A DNA stretch of 64,000 nt from NCBI GenBank assembly GCA_014529385.2, contig CM043959.1, forward strand, positions 57,576,753 to 57,640,752, in the 5' to 3' direction. Made by a program: the position numbers and the translations under genes. The first letter of the stretch is position 1. Every line of letters begins with the position of its first letter. This DNA comes from Adiantum capillus-veneris. Taxonomy: Eukaryota; Streptophyta; Polypodiopsida; Polypodiales; Pteridaceae. Below the pieces are notes generated by a model that searched no databases, had not been told where the DNA came from, and saw only the letters and a list, made by a program, of their open reading frames with translations. Shown one piece after another: positions 1-12,591 of this stretch.

Positions 1-293
1 TTCTTCCTAATCAATATTGAATGTTAATAAAAAATAACCACCATTGACAAAGATTTGCTGAGTCTAAAGTTTTGTACAAATAGCCAGCAACAAAATCCAG
101 CAAGTCCAAACCAATCGAAAGTGCAAACAATCAACCAATTGGAGAGCTGAAATGGCCAGAGTAAGACACGCCAGAGCGAACTCTAAAGGTAAAATGTTTG
201 GATTTGTAGTGGTGTATTAAGGGATTGATGTATTTGAGATCAAGAAGAAACCTTTAAAGAGACCAAAAACCACCAGGAGATCACGTCAGCTTA

Positions 294-1965
294 ATGTCTA
301 CGAAAGAGAGTGTGACCCAAGCGAGGGTAGATCCACTAGCACCAATCATAGAAGACGGTAGTGGAACCAACACCTCCTCTGAGAAATCCTTTTATCTCAT
401 GGCGGACCAAAACACCGCGATTAACCAACCAATCCAAGGAGAAGGAGGGAGCACATCTAGAAACCCTCCTTGGACATTAAGGTTTACAACCTTTTACTTA
501 GAAGGACCAAATACCCATGGGGCTTTGTTCTATGCTAATGAAAGGGGACGAAAAAGCATACTTGTATTGAGGAAAAACCAACAGAAGGAGTGGATGCCCT
601 TCTAGCATACGATGATGGGGATAGATTCCATGATGAGGAGGGAACACATTACCTTATAGTTAAGGATCCAGAGAACTACAACAAGTATGGGGATAATGTG
701 GTAAAGGGGAAGATGATTTCTGAAATCACCGAAATACCCCCTGTGTAATAGACCTTCCTAATGCCACCCTAGTGTTTGACAAGAAGGTGACTAAAGTTGC
801 AACTAGCCAAGGAGCGGTAGGAATCTTTGAATACCTGAATGGGAGAGTCAAGACATATTTTTGATGCGTAGCACCATTTGCCTTTGAGCTAGGCACATAA
901 AAGACTCTTTACTTATTCTCATATGAATCAGGTGAAGGGAGTCTCATACTATATGTTGAGAAATATGGACGGGAGTATAGGCCAATAGAAAAAACAAAGG
1001 TAGCAATATTGATAGCCACTAAGCTGATTCCAATAGAACTTGCTGCCACTCAAGGACTAAACCCTACCCCCAGTAAGTCTACTAATCCCTTTGAGAAAAT
1101 GGAGGATGATACCAGAATCCAAGTCAGGCAAGCTGGAACGGTAGAAATACCAGGTTTTCCTTCATATCTCAACACAAATCCAGAAACGTTGCAATCATGG
1201 TTGCGACCCACGGTGACGAGAGAACAAGAGTTCTATAGAGGCAAAGTCCCTATTACAAATAGTTCATATGTGACTCCTATAGTGTCACCCATGCCCACTT
1301 ACTCCTATTCTTATTCCAAGGAAAGCAAAGGACCAACCATGATCCCAACCACAGCAGGATTTCCCTACCTGGAGAGAATCGAGACAGAAAGAGGGTTTGT
1401 AATGGAACCACATGTTGAAAGGTCATACAGAGGATTTGGGACGGGAGGTGTAGTTGACGGAAGGTTGAGACATGAACCAGACCCTGTGAGGAGAGAGGGA
1501 CGAGGAGATTCCACAGTTCGACTGGTAGAACAAAGACGTGTTAGACCGTCTCAAGTCCATAAATGGGTATACAAGAGGTATTCAGGAGAAGTGGATCCTA
1601 GAGATCATGTGGCAACATTTTTAAGAGTGATCCGAGCAGAAGAGATTAGAGACTTCGATACACAATTTGCAGGATTTGGACTCACCTTGGTTCATTGAAA
1701 CAATGTTATTTTGTAGGATTTGGACTCACCTTGGTTCATTGAAACAATGTTACTTTGTAGGATTTGGACTCACCAAGGCCAGCTTACCAACAGAGGGGTT
1801 CCCAAGGAGCTCCATGACAACCATTGGGACCTTGCTATAAATGTGGGGGCGACCATCTTAAGAAAGGCTGTCCTCATTTGGAAATTGTATGAGTGAATGC
1901 GTATTGTCTAGATTTCGGCATGACTCATTTGATTGCCAATTGCCCAAAAAATCCAAACAAAGCAA
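294..1965 (+). pseudogene. gag: gag-like polyprotein with two zinc knuckles (Ty3/gypsy), decayed
   Basis: An ATG at 294 opens a frame that, with one frameshift near 585-610, continues to about 748. A second shift then leads into the frame that runs to 1698 with only two internal stops (about 862 and 898). Read this way it is a gag of over 450 residues. Near its end comes a gag capsid-like stretch (YSGEVDPRDHVATFL, about 1584-1628). A 44-bp tandem repeat breaks the frame at 1671. A zinc knuckle follows at about 1834-1872 (CYKCGGDHLKKGC, spacing C-X2-C-X3-H-X4-C). A second knuckle at about 1906-1944 has its second Cys changed to Phe. The rest of the capsid domain is missing between 1698 and 1834. 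Gag would form the particle and bind element RNA. The N-terminal 250 residues match nothing I recognise. Confidence 0.6.
1671..1776 (+). repeat. 44-bp tandem repeat inside gag
   Basis: The unit beginning AGGATTTGGACTCACC starts at 1671, 1715 and 1759, giving two full copies and a partial third with almost no differences. The period is 44 bp, not a multiple of three, so the duplication shifts the reading frame and creates the stop after the gag ORF. It lies where capsid sequence should continue. It is a recent local duplication judging by near identity. Confidence 0.85.
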
Positions 1966-2403
1966 TGAACGCAACCATAAACCTTTTGGAGGCTATCCCT
2001 TCAAGCAGTCATTCCAAGAATGAAATAATTATACCTATACAAGTCATCACATGAGCTCGGGCTCAAAAAGAAAAAGAGAGACTTGGAAATGAAGATTAAG
2101 GAGGTAAAACACCTAGCATTGAACAAACAAGTCAATGAAACACGTGGAAAGCTAGAAAAGCATGGGTAGAAGTTAGGAAAGAACGAGAATAAATGTCATA
2201 ACAGAAGAATTATAGCGGACCAAAGACGGGCTAGAAAAACTTGAAAAAAGAGCACTTCAAAAGCCAGAAACACCAACAGAGATCAAGCTTGAGAAGAAAA
2301 CAAAATCCAAAAGTGCGGGATCGGGCGGACCGGTGCTAGTGGAAAAAGTAAACGAACATCTAGACGCACTCTTGAAAGCATACGACTCAAGGCTTAAACT
2401 TTA

Positions 2404-2511
2404 TGGGCGTATAGGATTGTCTACAAAACCTCGATAGGCACAACACTCTACAACATGGTGTTTGGACTTAATGCTATATTGCTTATGGAATTCTTAATCC
2501 CAACCCTAAGA
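2404..2511 (+). pseudogene. Ty3/gypsy integrase fragment (core end)
   Basis: Thirty-six codons read without a stop from TGG at 2404. They contain WAYRIVYKTSIGTTLYNMVF followed by a GLNAILLMEF segment. Plant Ty3/gypsy integrases carry the same block (WAYRT.YKT.IG.TPY.LVYG....P.E) just after the catalytic core. It identifies the element as gypsy. The flanking sequence shows no further integrase, and the catalytic residues are gone. In position it lies between gag and the post-pol ORF, as expected after a large internal deletion of pol. Confidence 0.8.
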
Positions 2512-2565
2512 ACAACAAAATGTCTAGAGTGGACAGGTCATGAAATGTCCTCATGTATAGATGTA

Positions 2566-2875
2566 GACTTCATACGCGTATAAAGTCTCACTGCTTTGAA
2601 GATGAACCTGGAGATCAACCTTGAACAATCTAAGCCTCCACAACAAGATTATGAGGACATCTACCCAATTTCATCCCATTTAAGCCTCATATACCTATAA
2701 CTCAGCCAAAATCCAGTTTCAAGCCTGCAAGGAGTTATAGTGGTCACAGCTGGTCCAAACAAGATCCAAATTGAAATCCAGACATATACTCATGAAGTAC
2801 ATGATGAGTGTTGCACTTATGTGAACTACCACTGTTTTGAGCACTTAGACTTCATACGCGTATGATGTCTCACAG
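2566..2875 (+). repeat. Pair of short repeats built on the palindrome ATACGCGTAT
   Basis: The string GACTTCATACGCGTAT occurs at about 2566 and again at about 2849. Each copy is followed by AAGTCTCAC or GATGTCTCAC and then a GC. The core CATACGCGTAT(G) is self-complementary. The two copies are about 283 bp apart, in the non-coding gap between the integrase scrap and the post-pol ORF. They could be a protein-binding or RNA-structure site of the element. No function is known to me. Confidence 0.6.
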
Positions 2876-3006
2876 CATCATTCAGCACTCAGAAGCAACC
2901 ATTAGGCCCTATAGACTGCTTTTCAATTTAAGAGTCATTTGGACATATAGAAACTAAGAAAATGCAGGATTACCTAACTTAATCCTTTGAAGTGTTTGCA
3001 GGATCT

Positions 3007-6000
3007 ATGGAATCTAGTAAATCACCAGCAAAGAAGAAGAGGATGTCTGTAAAAGACATTATTGCGGCCAGTAAACCCTATACACTATCAAAGGAAACAC
3101 TCAAGCCAGCCAAGGCCTGGGTAGACGAGGTCACATTAGAAAAGGAAGGGATTGCAGTATATCAAGGAACTTTTAGAGACACACAAAGCAACACAGTGGA
3201 TATCCCAATGAATCCACAGGAGATGTTAGAAATGGCAACAAATAGAGAAGAGACCCTCCACCAGCTAGAAAGAGTGGACCTTCATAACTTCTACACGGCA
3301 CCACTAGCAGGTGTAGATGTTCAGAGACTATATGAGCTACTCAGCTCTATTCAAAAAGACGGCAAGGCTGTGGTAACAGCTTTGGATGGCCAGAAAATAG
3401 AAACTCTAATCACACCTCAAACCATAGCACATGCACTTGGGCTACACAATAGGGGAAGCTCAGTTCGAGAAAGAAGAGACGAGGTGAAGGTCTACGCACA
3501 AAAGAAATTTAATTAGACATTCAAAGACCTGGTGGACCCAAGGTCTGCAAAGATATGCAAACTCTACGACCAATACTTCCACGTTTGTAGCAAGAGGTCA
3601 CAGAAATACACAACTCCTCCCCATGGTGGTAGCAACATACCCAGAGAGGTGAACTACGCCCAATACCTGCATGAACAAGTGGTTGGCATTGGGCATGGAA
3701 AAGCCCAAGTACATTGGAGGAGGGGAAACCTTGACAAAGATTGCATATGAGGCAATAGCAGCAAGAGGACATTGGCCAGAGCCACCAACACAGAATGAGT
3801 GGTTCAAGGTGAAACCTGATATTGTAGATGAGCCAGTAAAATCAACAGCTCCACCCATCACCAACAACAGGCTAAGAAGAAAGTTGGAAATGGTGCCTGA
3901 AGACGAGCCTCTGGAGCCACAAAGGAAGAAAGGGAAAGCAACATTGGCCATGGAATCTAGACCCAAGGAAACACACAGTAACAAAACCTACTCGGATTGA
4001 AAGATTGATAGAACAGTTCAGAGCAGAAAGAGCATTAAAAGGAGATTTTGAAGAATACTGGGTGCCAGCCCGGCCAAGTTTGGAGGAAGCTCCTCTAAAC
4101 CACTAGAGGACCAGTTTGACCATTACATCCGGGCATATGAAGAGACAGAAAGGGTACTTGATCGGAAAAATTTAGAGCCTTTCACGATGGAGGAAGTGCA
4201 AAACATCAAACAAAAGTTGAAAGAAACATCAGAAACACATGAGAAGAAGGATCAAGAGGAACAATAGACATTAGGTGAAATTTGGACTCACAAAGGGGCC
4301 CTTTAAGGAGTTTGACTTTACCTCTCTATACCAAAACGAGAGCATGGATAAATTTTTGCAAACAAACTCCAAAGTTGGCAGAGGTTTGACAGTTAGCTCT
4401 ATCTACTGGTATATAGCACACCATGAGATTCCTCATATTTTAGAAGATTCTTTTTTTTATTCACTCAAAAAAAGAATCTTCTAAAATATGAGGAATCTCA
4501 TGGTGTGCTATATATCAGTAGATAGAGCTTGAAGAGGACATTCTAACTGTCAAACCTCCGCCAACTTTGGAGCTTGTTTGCAAAAATTTATCCATGCGTC
4601 AATTTTCGTAAAGAGAGGTAAAGTAAAACTCCTTAAAGGTCCCCTTTGTGAGTCCAAATTTCACCTAATGAGAAAGAGGAAGCACCACCTTCACCACCAA
4701 CACCTCCTTCGAGCCCAAAACCATCCACACCCGAAGCCCAATCTTTACCAAAAGCAACAGAAGAGGCCACATCTGCACACGGAGATCAGGAAAAGGATGA
4801 ACGAAATACTTATGCAGAACTCATCCAAGCTGGATATACAATGGTAGAGGCTTCCACAATGGTTTATGGTACTCCAAACACACCATCGGCTGCAAGGGAA
4901 GAAGGAGAAATACAAGAGCTCCCCAGAAACAAGGAAAGAGATGATGAAGCAAAAAACAAGAAGGTAGACCACGAGTCTCAACAAAAAGCTCCAGATAGAT
5001 ACTCACCACAACCGAAAAAGCCAGGGATGGTTCAAGTCCCCACAGTGCCTCGATGGAGACCTTTGGATAACCCCTATCGAGCACTACCTGCAGGAGTTAT
5101 GATCAGTATGGGTTATCAGGTTGCATTGGATGGTCCACTCAATAGACCCATAGCTAGAAACCTGGTAGCAACAACTGAAGATGACATAAGACCGCCTATC
5201 AAATAGTGGACAATCAGGGCGCGGTCTCTTACCACTACTGAAGACAACAGCATGCTGCGTACCAGGGATGATAACATGCAAATGGAACATGAGAACCTCT
5301 CAAACCTGGTACAAGATACCCACTCTAGGACCAAAGAAACAGACAAGGATCTCGACACTCTTAATGCGACACTAAGGGAATCTGAGAGCAAAAGAGACAC
5401 TCTCTTGCTAGAGATGACTCAAGCCTAGAGATTAATCAAGACTCTCCAAGAGAGAAAAGATCAGGTCTTGGATGACTTTTAAGCGGCAAAAGATGAAGTC
5501 TTAGAGCTGAAGGAAAAGTTAGAGCTCCATGACCTAACAATCAAAAGACTAAGGGCTACACCAAGGGCAGTGAGGGAAAGTGCAGGGGCAGATGCCCAAG
5601 TTATACAAGCACTGGAAGCACAAATCACCGCCCTACAGAAGGAATTGTGGCTAGAGCAAAGATAGAGGATGCATATGGCAGAAGGATCTCTAGCCACTTA
5701 GGAAAGAATAAGAGCAGAACACCAAGTTCTCCAGAAAGAACATGAAGAACTTCAAAGGAATCTGGAAACATTGCAAGAAGAAATGGTTGACATGGCCAAG
5801 AAAGCTACTCAACAAGACACATTGGCACAAGGACAGATCACTAACTTGCAAAAGGAGATAGAAGTTTGAAGGACACGGGAACCAAAACCAGGGCCCAGTG
5901 AAATGGGGATAAATGCAAGAGATGAGCCCATGGAAATTCTCGAAGGTTCCGCGACATACAACACAAGGAAGAACACAAGAAGAGAGTGGTAGAACAAACA

Positions 6001-6882
6001 CAACCACTGACCGTAGAGGAGGAAACATGCCTCCAGCTTCAGATAGAGAAGACAACAGTAGAAGACCACAAGAAAGCCTTGGAATGGGAATCACGAATGC
6101 TCCATTCTGCAGCAAATTTACTTAGGGAGGAATGGATGCAACCCACACTCCCATATCCTCTCCTAAAGTATGAAGTAATACTAATGAGGAAAAGAGTCAA
6201 AGCAGAAGCCACAGAGCCGATATATGAAGGAGATGTCAAAAATACAGAGGATGCAGGTAGAGTGGTGGACTCACAACCAAGATGGAGAAAAGCATGGCTT
6301 TTAAAGTACCAAAGATTTATGAAATACTTGGTGAGGCCCCAAAGATTATCAGAGATGACCTCCTCTTTTGCTCATTCCCTCGTGTTCGCACTTGGGGCAA
6401 TCATTTCAAAATCCTAAAGGCTCATCCGAAATGGCTTAATTACCCCTCTATGCCTGCACCCACGGAAGGAGAGAGAATATGTGTATCTTATATGGTGAAA
6501 ACCCTGAAGGGCACCATTAAGACTTTCATAGGCTCTCTGGACTTGACATGCGTCATGATCAAGAAAATCTGCAAAACCTTGTTGGCTTGTTTTGAAGTGT
6601 TCACGCCTTCTAAAGCAACAAATTCTACACTCCTATCAACGGGCGACACTGTCACTGCAATGACATATGATCTGTCAAAACAACCATCTCCAGAGGTTTT
6701 ACATCTACTGTATCAAGAGAATCATGTTTCTGCCCAGCTATCACATGCAAGCTTTTGAAGAAACTTTCTACACGGGTTTCTTTACTTATGATAGCAAGAT
6801 ATTTGGCCCAATAGTCACTTTGGGGAACATCAAGTACGAATCGTACCTAAAGCTACTAAAACCACCAGGCTTCCACTAACAC
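3007..6882 (+). pseudogene. Long post-pol ORF of unknown function, coiled-coil middle (gypsy element)
   Basis: Starts at ATG 3007 (MESSKSPAKKKRM...), just after an AG that could be a splice acceptor (TTTGCAG, 2995-3001). The frame runs to a TAG at 3514, reads on in frame to about 3670, shifts, and continues to 4000 and on to 4268. There a MITE is inserted, after which the proline/serine/glutamate-rich frame resumes. About 5210-6110 is Glu/Lys/Leu/Gln-rich with heptad character (coiled coil, interrupted by three or four stops). 6120-6880 encodes a compact C-terminal part. Without the MITE the protein would be near 1,150 residues. The N-terminal block with TPQTIAHALGL recalls a motif style in plant transposon-associated proteins, but I cannot name a family. 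It occupies the position of the env-like ORF of Athila elements; no signal peptide or membrane segment is evident. Confidence 0.5.
4269..4670. mobile_element. Fold-back MITE, CATTAGG family member 1 (402 bp)
   Basis: The two halves, about 4269-4460 and 4470-4670, are near-perfect inverted repeats of each other. The element therefore reads as one long hairpin with a short AT-rich loop near 4450-4475. Ends are CATTAGGTGAAATTTGGACT and its complement. It is flanked by AGA on both sides (4266-4268 and 4671-4673). Removing the element and one AGA restores the surrounding reading frame, with only a TAG codon at the site, so the 3-bp duplication is well supported. The right arm carries a small extra stretch near 4530-4545. 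It codes for nothing. Superfamily is not settled; a 3-bp duplication fits CACTA or PIF/Harbinger, but the terminal bases are typical of neither. Confidence 0.85.
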
Positions 6883-6934
6883 GAGAGAAATCTCACTAAA
6901 GCAAGACCAGTCATGTCAGGGACAACATGGACGC

Positions 6935-6946
6935 GGAAGGGGGGAG
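6935..6946 (+). other. Polypurine tract of gypsy element
   Basis: The run GGAAGGGGGGAG ends exactly where the LTR begins with TGTTGACGG. This is the plus-strand primer site expected immediately 5' of a 3' LTR. Confidence 0.75.
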
Positions 6947-7779
6947 TGTTGACGGCAGAATACAAAGGAGGTTCCCCAATATGTTGTACTAAGATTTTTT
7001 GAAGCGAAATGATACCTTGTAATATTTGAGCTGCCAATAGACATTGTAGGAATGAGCCTCTATGGAGGAATGTATATAAGTCAATTTTTGTAACCTAAAC
7101 CTAACTTCTGGAATTAATTAAATCTGATTATCATTGCGTGGTGTCTGAGAGAGAGAGAGAGAGAGTGAGAGTGTGACTTCTTCTCTTCCCTAAGCGCGCT
7201 ACGGAAGGTCCATTTCTAAAGCAACACCACCATCGTGTTATCAACGGCAAGGGCTTCCCTTCAATGCCAAGAGTGTGTGATTCCGACTACGACGCGAAGA
7301 GAGATCCTATGAGCTTCTGAGTGAGTTTTCTTGCAAACCAGGTGTCCATTTGGTGAGTTCTTTGCACCTATGGGTTCATGGCGAGTAGGACTACACATTA
7401 GGATCATATGCCATGAAAATCGGTAACTTTTACTTTGATACATGTCTTTATACGCGGTTGTTGCAAGAGGTAATTTGAGTCACAGTCCTTAGGATATTGG
7501 CTCATGTAAAGGAGAGTTTATCTTGTGAGTTTCGTGACATTTCAAATGCATTTGACCTAGATTTGGTGAGCATTAGCGTTGTAGTTTGGATTGTCTTCAC
7601 TAGTGCGTTCTTGGATTCGATTTCCTCGATTAAAGATTGTCTTAAAAGGTCAAGAAGTAGTTTCACAACCATCTTCTTGTTTCCATGCACCTACGGGTTA
7701 ATCTTCGTCCTTGGCCGACATAGAGTTGTTTGTTTTGTTCTCGCTATGCTAGCGTCCGCTCGTGGCGTACCCGCCAACA
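6947..7779 (+). repeat. 3' LTR of gypsy element (833 bp)
   Basis: Begins TGTTGACGGC after a polypurine tract and ends CCCGCCAACA, so the ends form a short inverted repeat (TGTTGRCGG / CCGCCAACA). A TATATAA at 7073-7079 is a candidate TATA box. A (GA)n tract follows at about 7146-7168. The partner LTR is outside the window, so the 3' boundary rests on the terminal inverted repeat alone. The flank after 7779 starts GTGTG, which should match the base run before the 5' LTR if the boundary is right. Confidence 0.65.
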
Positions 7780-8828
<1,049 letters not shown>

Positions 8829-11766
8829 TGCTCGGGCTGCTTTGAAATGTATCGGCAATGATTAAGCAAACACAATTATATATGTAAGAAAGAGAGAGAA
8901 GAGGGAGGGGGTGCTTGTTGCATTAATACCTTCTTACAAATCTGTCATGACAAATCAAAGTGAGATTAGTATTTGTTCAACATAGCTTGAGTAAATTACA
9001 CCACAACACATCACAAGAAAAGCCACCCCAATCACTATCTTAAAACCAGGGGAGTCCTCTACACCCTGTCGCCCTCTTACAGTATGTGGGATTTATGGCT
9101 AAATTGATGACAACACCCAGAGACAAGCTATCAAGAACTTTAAAAAAACACCAAGACACTTACACATCATTGTTGTCCATTACTTCACGTTGGAAGAGAG
9201 ACAAAGTATCCAGGCTTAGTCCAAATCCACCCTCCTTGATTCAGCAAATGTTGGGCTTACACTAGTAGGAGAAATGATAGATTTCCTACTCTCAATTGAA
9301 TGATCACTCTCTCTTACAATGGCATAGAGTTCCCTTGCTAATCACCCCTAATACAACACATGTATATGCATAAGACAATGAGCTTCCACTCCTTCTAGAG
9401 AGGTTGAGCTTGGCTTCTCAAGCTATAGCATAGTGCTCTTGCTTATGGCTCCCCCTTTTTGTGCTAGCTTCACCCTCCTTTTATAGCAATTTTGAGGGCT
9501 AGGGTTACTCCTCTAACCATGGTTGGGTTAGATTTTCAGCACTTATCCAAATTTTTTTGCTTGGAATTATCAAGAAGTTGGTGTGGATAGATGAAGAAGA
9601 GAGAGAGGAGAGAAGTGGAGGTGATAGGACTTTTCATAGTAGGTTAGTGTTAGTAAATTAGTAGAGTTAGTATTTTTATTGATTTACAAATGGAATTGGA
9701 TATTTACAATGGGAGTATCCATGTAGGATACAAATAAGGAAGAAAAAACTCTTAAGGTAAGAAAACATGGATTTCTTACAATGTTGATGCTCCAAGTGTC
9801 TTGAGTAGGGTCGATGTTGACGCTTGTTGACGGTCCACTAGCTTTGATGGTACGTTTTTTCTCCACTCTTGACCTTCCTTGAGAGCCAAGGTAAGTGAAC
9901 ATGAGTAATCAATCACCATGATGCTGTCTTTCAAGAGAAGTGGATGAATTTTGTGGTTTTTTTGATAGATATGGGTAATATGGATGAGGAAAAATGAGAC
10001 TAGGTGGTCAATTTTGGAATGGAAGTGTGTGTAGGAGACATGAGTTCACGATGGTTTCTCTTATTCTTCAAGGTTGAGAAGAAGGTGAGTAGGGTGCAGA
10101 GAGGTGGGGATGATGAGTGGAGAAGTGTGTGTGAAAGAGGAAAATGATAAAGTGGAAGAAGTAGTGTGGCTGCATAGCATGGGCAAACTGGGGTCCACCA
10201 ATAAAATCATAGCTCACAGCTCGTAGCTCAAAAAAATATGAAAAAATTTGAGATGAAATTTTAGCTCACGAGCTACAACTTTTGTTTGTATCACCTTTTC
10301 AAATTCGGGGAGCATGTGATCTTTAAAAATTCAGCAAAACTGACTGTTTTTTTCCACTGCACAAAATCCTTGTGAGGTCCTTCTTTGGATGATTCTTTTG
10401 AATACCTCCAAGAGTGAGCCATGCATTCCACATACCCTTGACCTTATTTGGTAGGTCTATAATTGAATATATTGTTGAGATTATGATATAAGTGAATAGT
10501 ACAACTAAGAAAATCAAATATTGAGGGGTCTAAAAAAAATATGTACATGTCAAATATAAATAATATAGGTGGAAAAAATATAAAGGGGTCAAAATAAATC
10601 TCTCTCATTATAAGTCTACCATAAAAAGATGAATATTTTTGGTGGTCTAATTTATGAGAGTAATAGAGAATAGATGTAGGAAGGAAAAAATGACAATAGT
10701 GAAAAAATATACACATAAATAAACTAGTTTTTTTGGATTTTTGCTGGGATGGAGTTACACCAAAAATAAGAGAAGCTTGCATGAAATTATTTTTATATGG
10801 AATAAAGAGTACGCAAAATGGTAAGAAAAAATATGGTAATGTTGAGTCAATGTACATAGCATAAATAACACACCATAGGTAGAAATATTTAAATAAATAC
10901 CAAAATAATTATGAAAAATCATTTTATTTAGGCCCTATATACAATGAAATATTTACACACAAAGAGGCCATAATATACCTTTTTTTTTTTTTTTTTTAAA
11001 TTTTTTTGGCTCAACTAGCCCAGTGACTAGCTAATTGAGGGTTTTTTAAGAAAATATGGAGAAAGTCCCCTAACTCACACACGCCTATGTACAGTGAAAT
11101 GGTAGGGATAACCAAAATGTTTGAGTGATTTGATAGGGTGAGGTAGCTTACTATGGCAATTATGGAAAGCCAAAAAACGGCTATCACCGCAAATAATTTT
11201 TTTTAAGTATTCTTTTTTAAAATTCATATACGAACAAAGGCCTTTGTTTAACCCCCCTCCCCTTTGTCTTCGTGCTCGTCTTCTACCACTACTGCTACCG
11301 TGCCACTGGTGAGCTCAGTCTCACCTCCCCTGGCTACTCACTAGCCACAATCACCTACCGTACAACAATCCAATAGTTCTCAACACACACATGGCCCTGC
11401 AAACACCATAGGTTGAGGCACTAGCAATCTATCAAATAACTTCAACTCCATTGGCAGTGGATAGTAAATAGTAGGGAGTGTGGTTGCTGCATGCACCCTC
11501 CCTCCAAATTTAATATAGCTCGATCTTGAACCCTCCCTTTTTTGAGCGCACTAAACAATGCCTCTCCTTCTCTTTGAGTCTTTCACCCACTTTCTTGTGG
11601 CATTCATGGCATATACCAGCCATTGTGAGGACCACATGGCTCCGTGATCTCTCTTGCTCTCTTTCTCAACTCGTGATGCCCACACATGACTTGTAGGTGT
11701 GCCGAATTGTGTGGCAACCAACTCTCTCACTATCTCTCCCTCATCTAGAATACATGTAGACCATTC

Positions 11767-11774
<8 letters not shown>
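8829..11774. other. Unassigned AT-rich sequence
   Basis: No coding signal on either strand. 10200-11220 is strongly AT-rich, with a T run at about 10979-10999. The minus-strand frames at 10323-10857 are Phe/Ile/Tyr-rich products of that composition, not genes. No boundaries of a known element were found. Confidence 0.4.

Positions 11775-11830
<56 letters not shown>
11775..11830. repeat. (CT)n microsatellite, about 56 bp
   Basis: Pure CT dinucleotide run. The overlapping Leu-Ser and Arg-Glu reading frames are artefacts of it. Confidence 0.97.
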
Positions 11831-11833
<3 letters not shown>

Positions 11834-12142
11834 TGGTGGCACCACACACATAGACTCATATGTTTGCATTCTCTCCAATGGTAAATGTTGTTTGATGGGA
11901 ATCACCTTGAGATTAGTGTAATCACTAACATGTCTAGATGAAGATGTGCCCTGCTCTTGATGTAACATCCAATCCTGTTTTGGTGTAATCACTCTCGAAA
12001 GCAACACATCCAACTACATTCTCCCCAAGGCCAATACATTCAATGATGCACATGGGGAAATTCCACTTGCAAAGCCATTGCTACCAAAATGTTTCTTTTC
12101 CAGCAAGACTGTAGTGTCTAGGTATCCATAACTTGCAACATC

Positions 12143-12469
12143 CTAATTTATACCCCTAGAGTCTGCAAAGATCTTAGAAGAATCCTCTTGTTGAAGCCTC
12201 AATTTACATGCAACATCCTTTGATAATAACAACCCCCTACAATATTGTGAATCAAAGGGGACACTCACCTCATAGATAGTGGGCGCTTGTGGGTTTTCGA
12301 GCTTGGCAGACATAAAAGGTCGAGCTTCATCATTCATTAGGATCTGTAAGTCTAAATGGGTTGTGAGAGGCAATGGCTTTTTATAGATTTCTATTGGCAA
12401 GCTATTCCTAATCTTAAGCAGTCCCCATGCTTCCCTAGGCCCCCCTATTGCTAATTTTTTTTTGCACAT
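12143..12469 (-). pseudogene. Unidentified coding-like fragment (108 codons)
   Basis: A 108-codon frame starting MCKKKLAIGGPREAWG has a balanced amino-acid composition, unlike the low-complexity frames around it. It contains a YEVSVPFDSQYCRGLLLSKD stretch. I do not recognise a family. It has no promoter or partner exon that I can see. It could be a fragment of a retrotransposon protein or of a captured gene, or chance. The start codon lies one base upstream of a local 71-bp duplication at 12470. Confidence 0.2.
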
Positions 12470-12591
12470 GACCTACAATCACCCCAACCAATACCTTCCT
12501 AGCTTGAAAATGAAGCCACTACTAATTGTGTCCTACATATGACCTACCATCACCCCAACCAATACCTTCCTAGCTTGAAAATGAAGCCATA
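12470..12591. repeat. 71-bp tandem duplication
   Basis: The string beginning GACCTACAATCACCCC at 12470 recurs at 12541 (GACCTACCATCACCCC) and stays nearly identical through GAAAATGAAGCCA. The period is 71 bp, with one full copy and one partial. The near identity suggests a recent event. Confidence 0.85.

Larger units (their letters stand above)
1..7779 (+). mobile_element. Ty3/gypsy LTR retrotransposon, 3' portion (5' end outside window)
   Basis: The order on + is gag-like ORF with zinc knuckles, a short integrase fragment, a long post-pol ORF, a polypurine tract and one LTR. This is the layout of a Ty3/gypsy element with an extra ORF after pol, as known in the Athila/Tat branch. The 5' LTR and primer-binding site are not in the window. 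Protease, reverse transcriptase and RNase H are not seen between the zinc knuckles (about 1885) and the integrase scrap (2404), so most of pol has been lost. The element is dead: every ORF has stops or frameshifts, and a MITE sits in the last one. Assignment to Ty3/gypsy rests on the integrase scrap and gag style. The branch is inference. Confidence 0.75.

Noticed and set aside
1671-1776. The gag 44-bp repeat contains ATTTGGACTCAC, like the CATTAGG-family termini
   Set aside because: Only about 12 bases match, without the CATTAGG end or the GGGCC block, so shared origin cannot be claimed.
10323-10857. Minus-strand frames rich in Phe, Ile, Tyr and Leu that resemble membrane proteins
   Set aside because: The composition follows from the AT-rich DNA. 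The frames overlap each other and show no domain.
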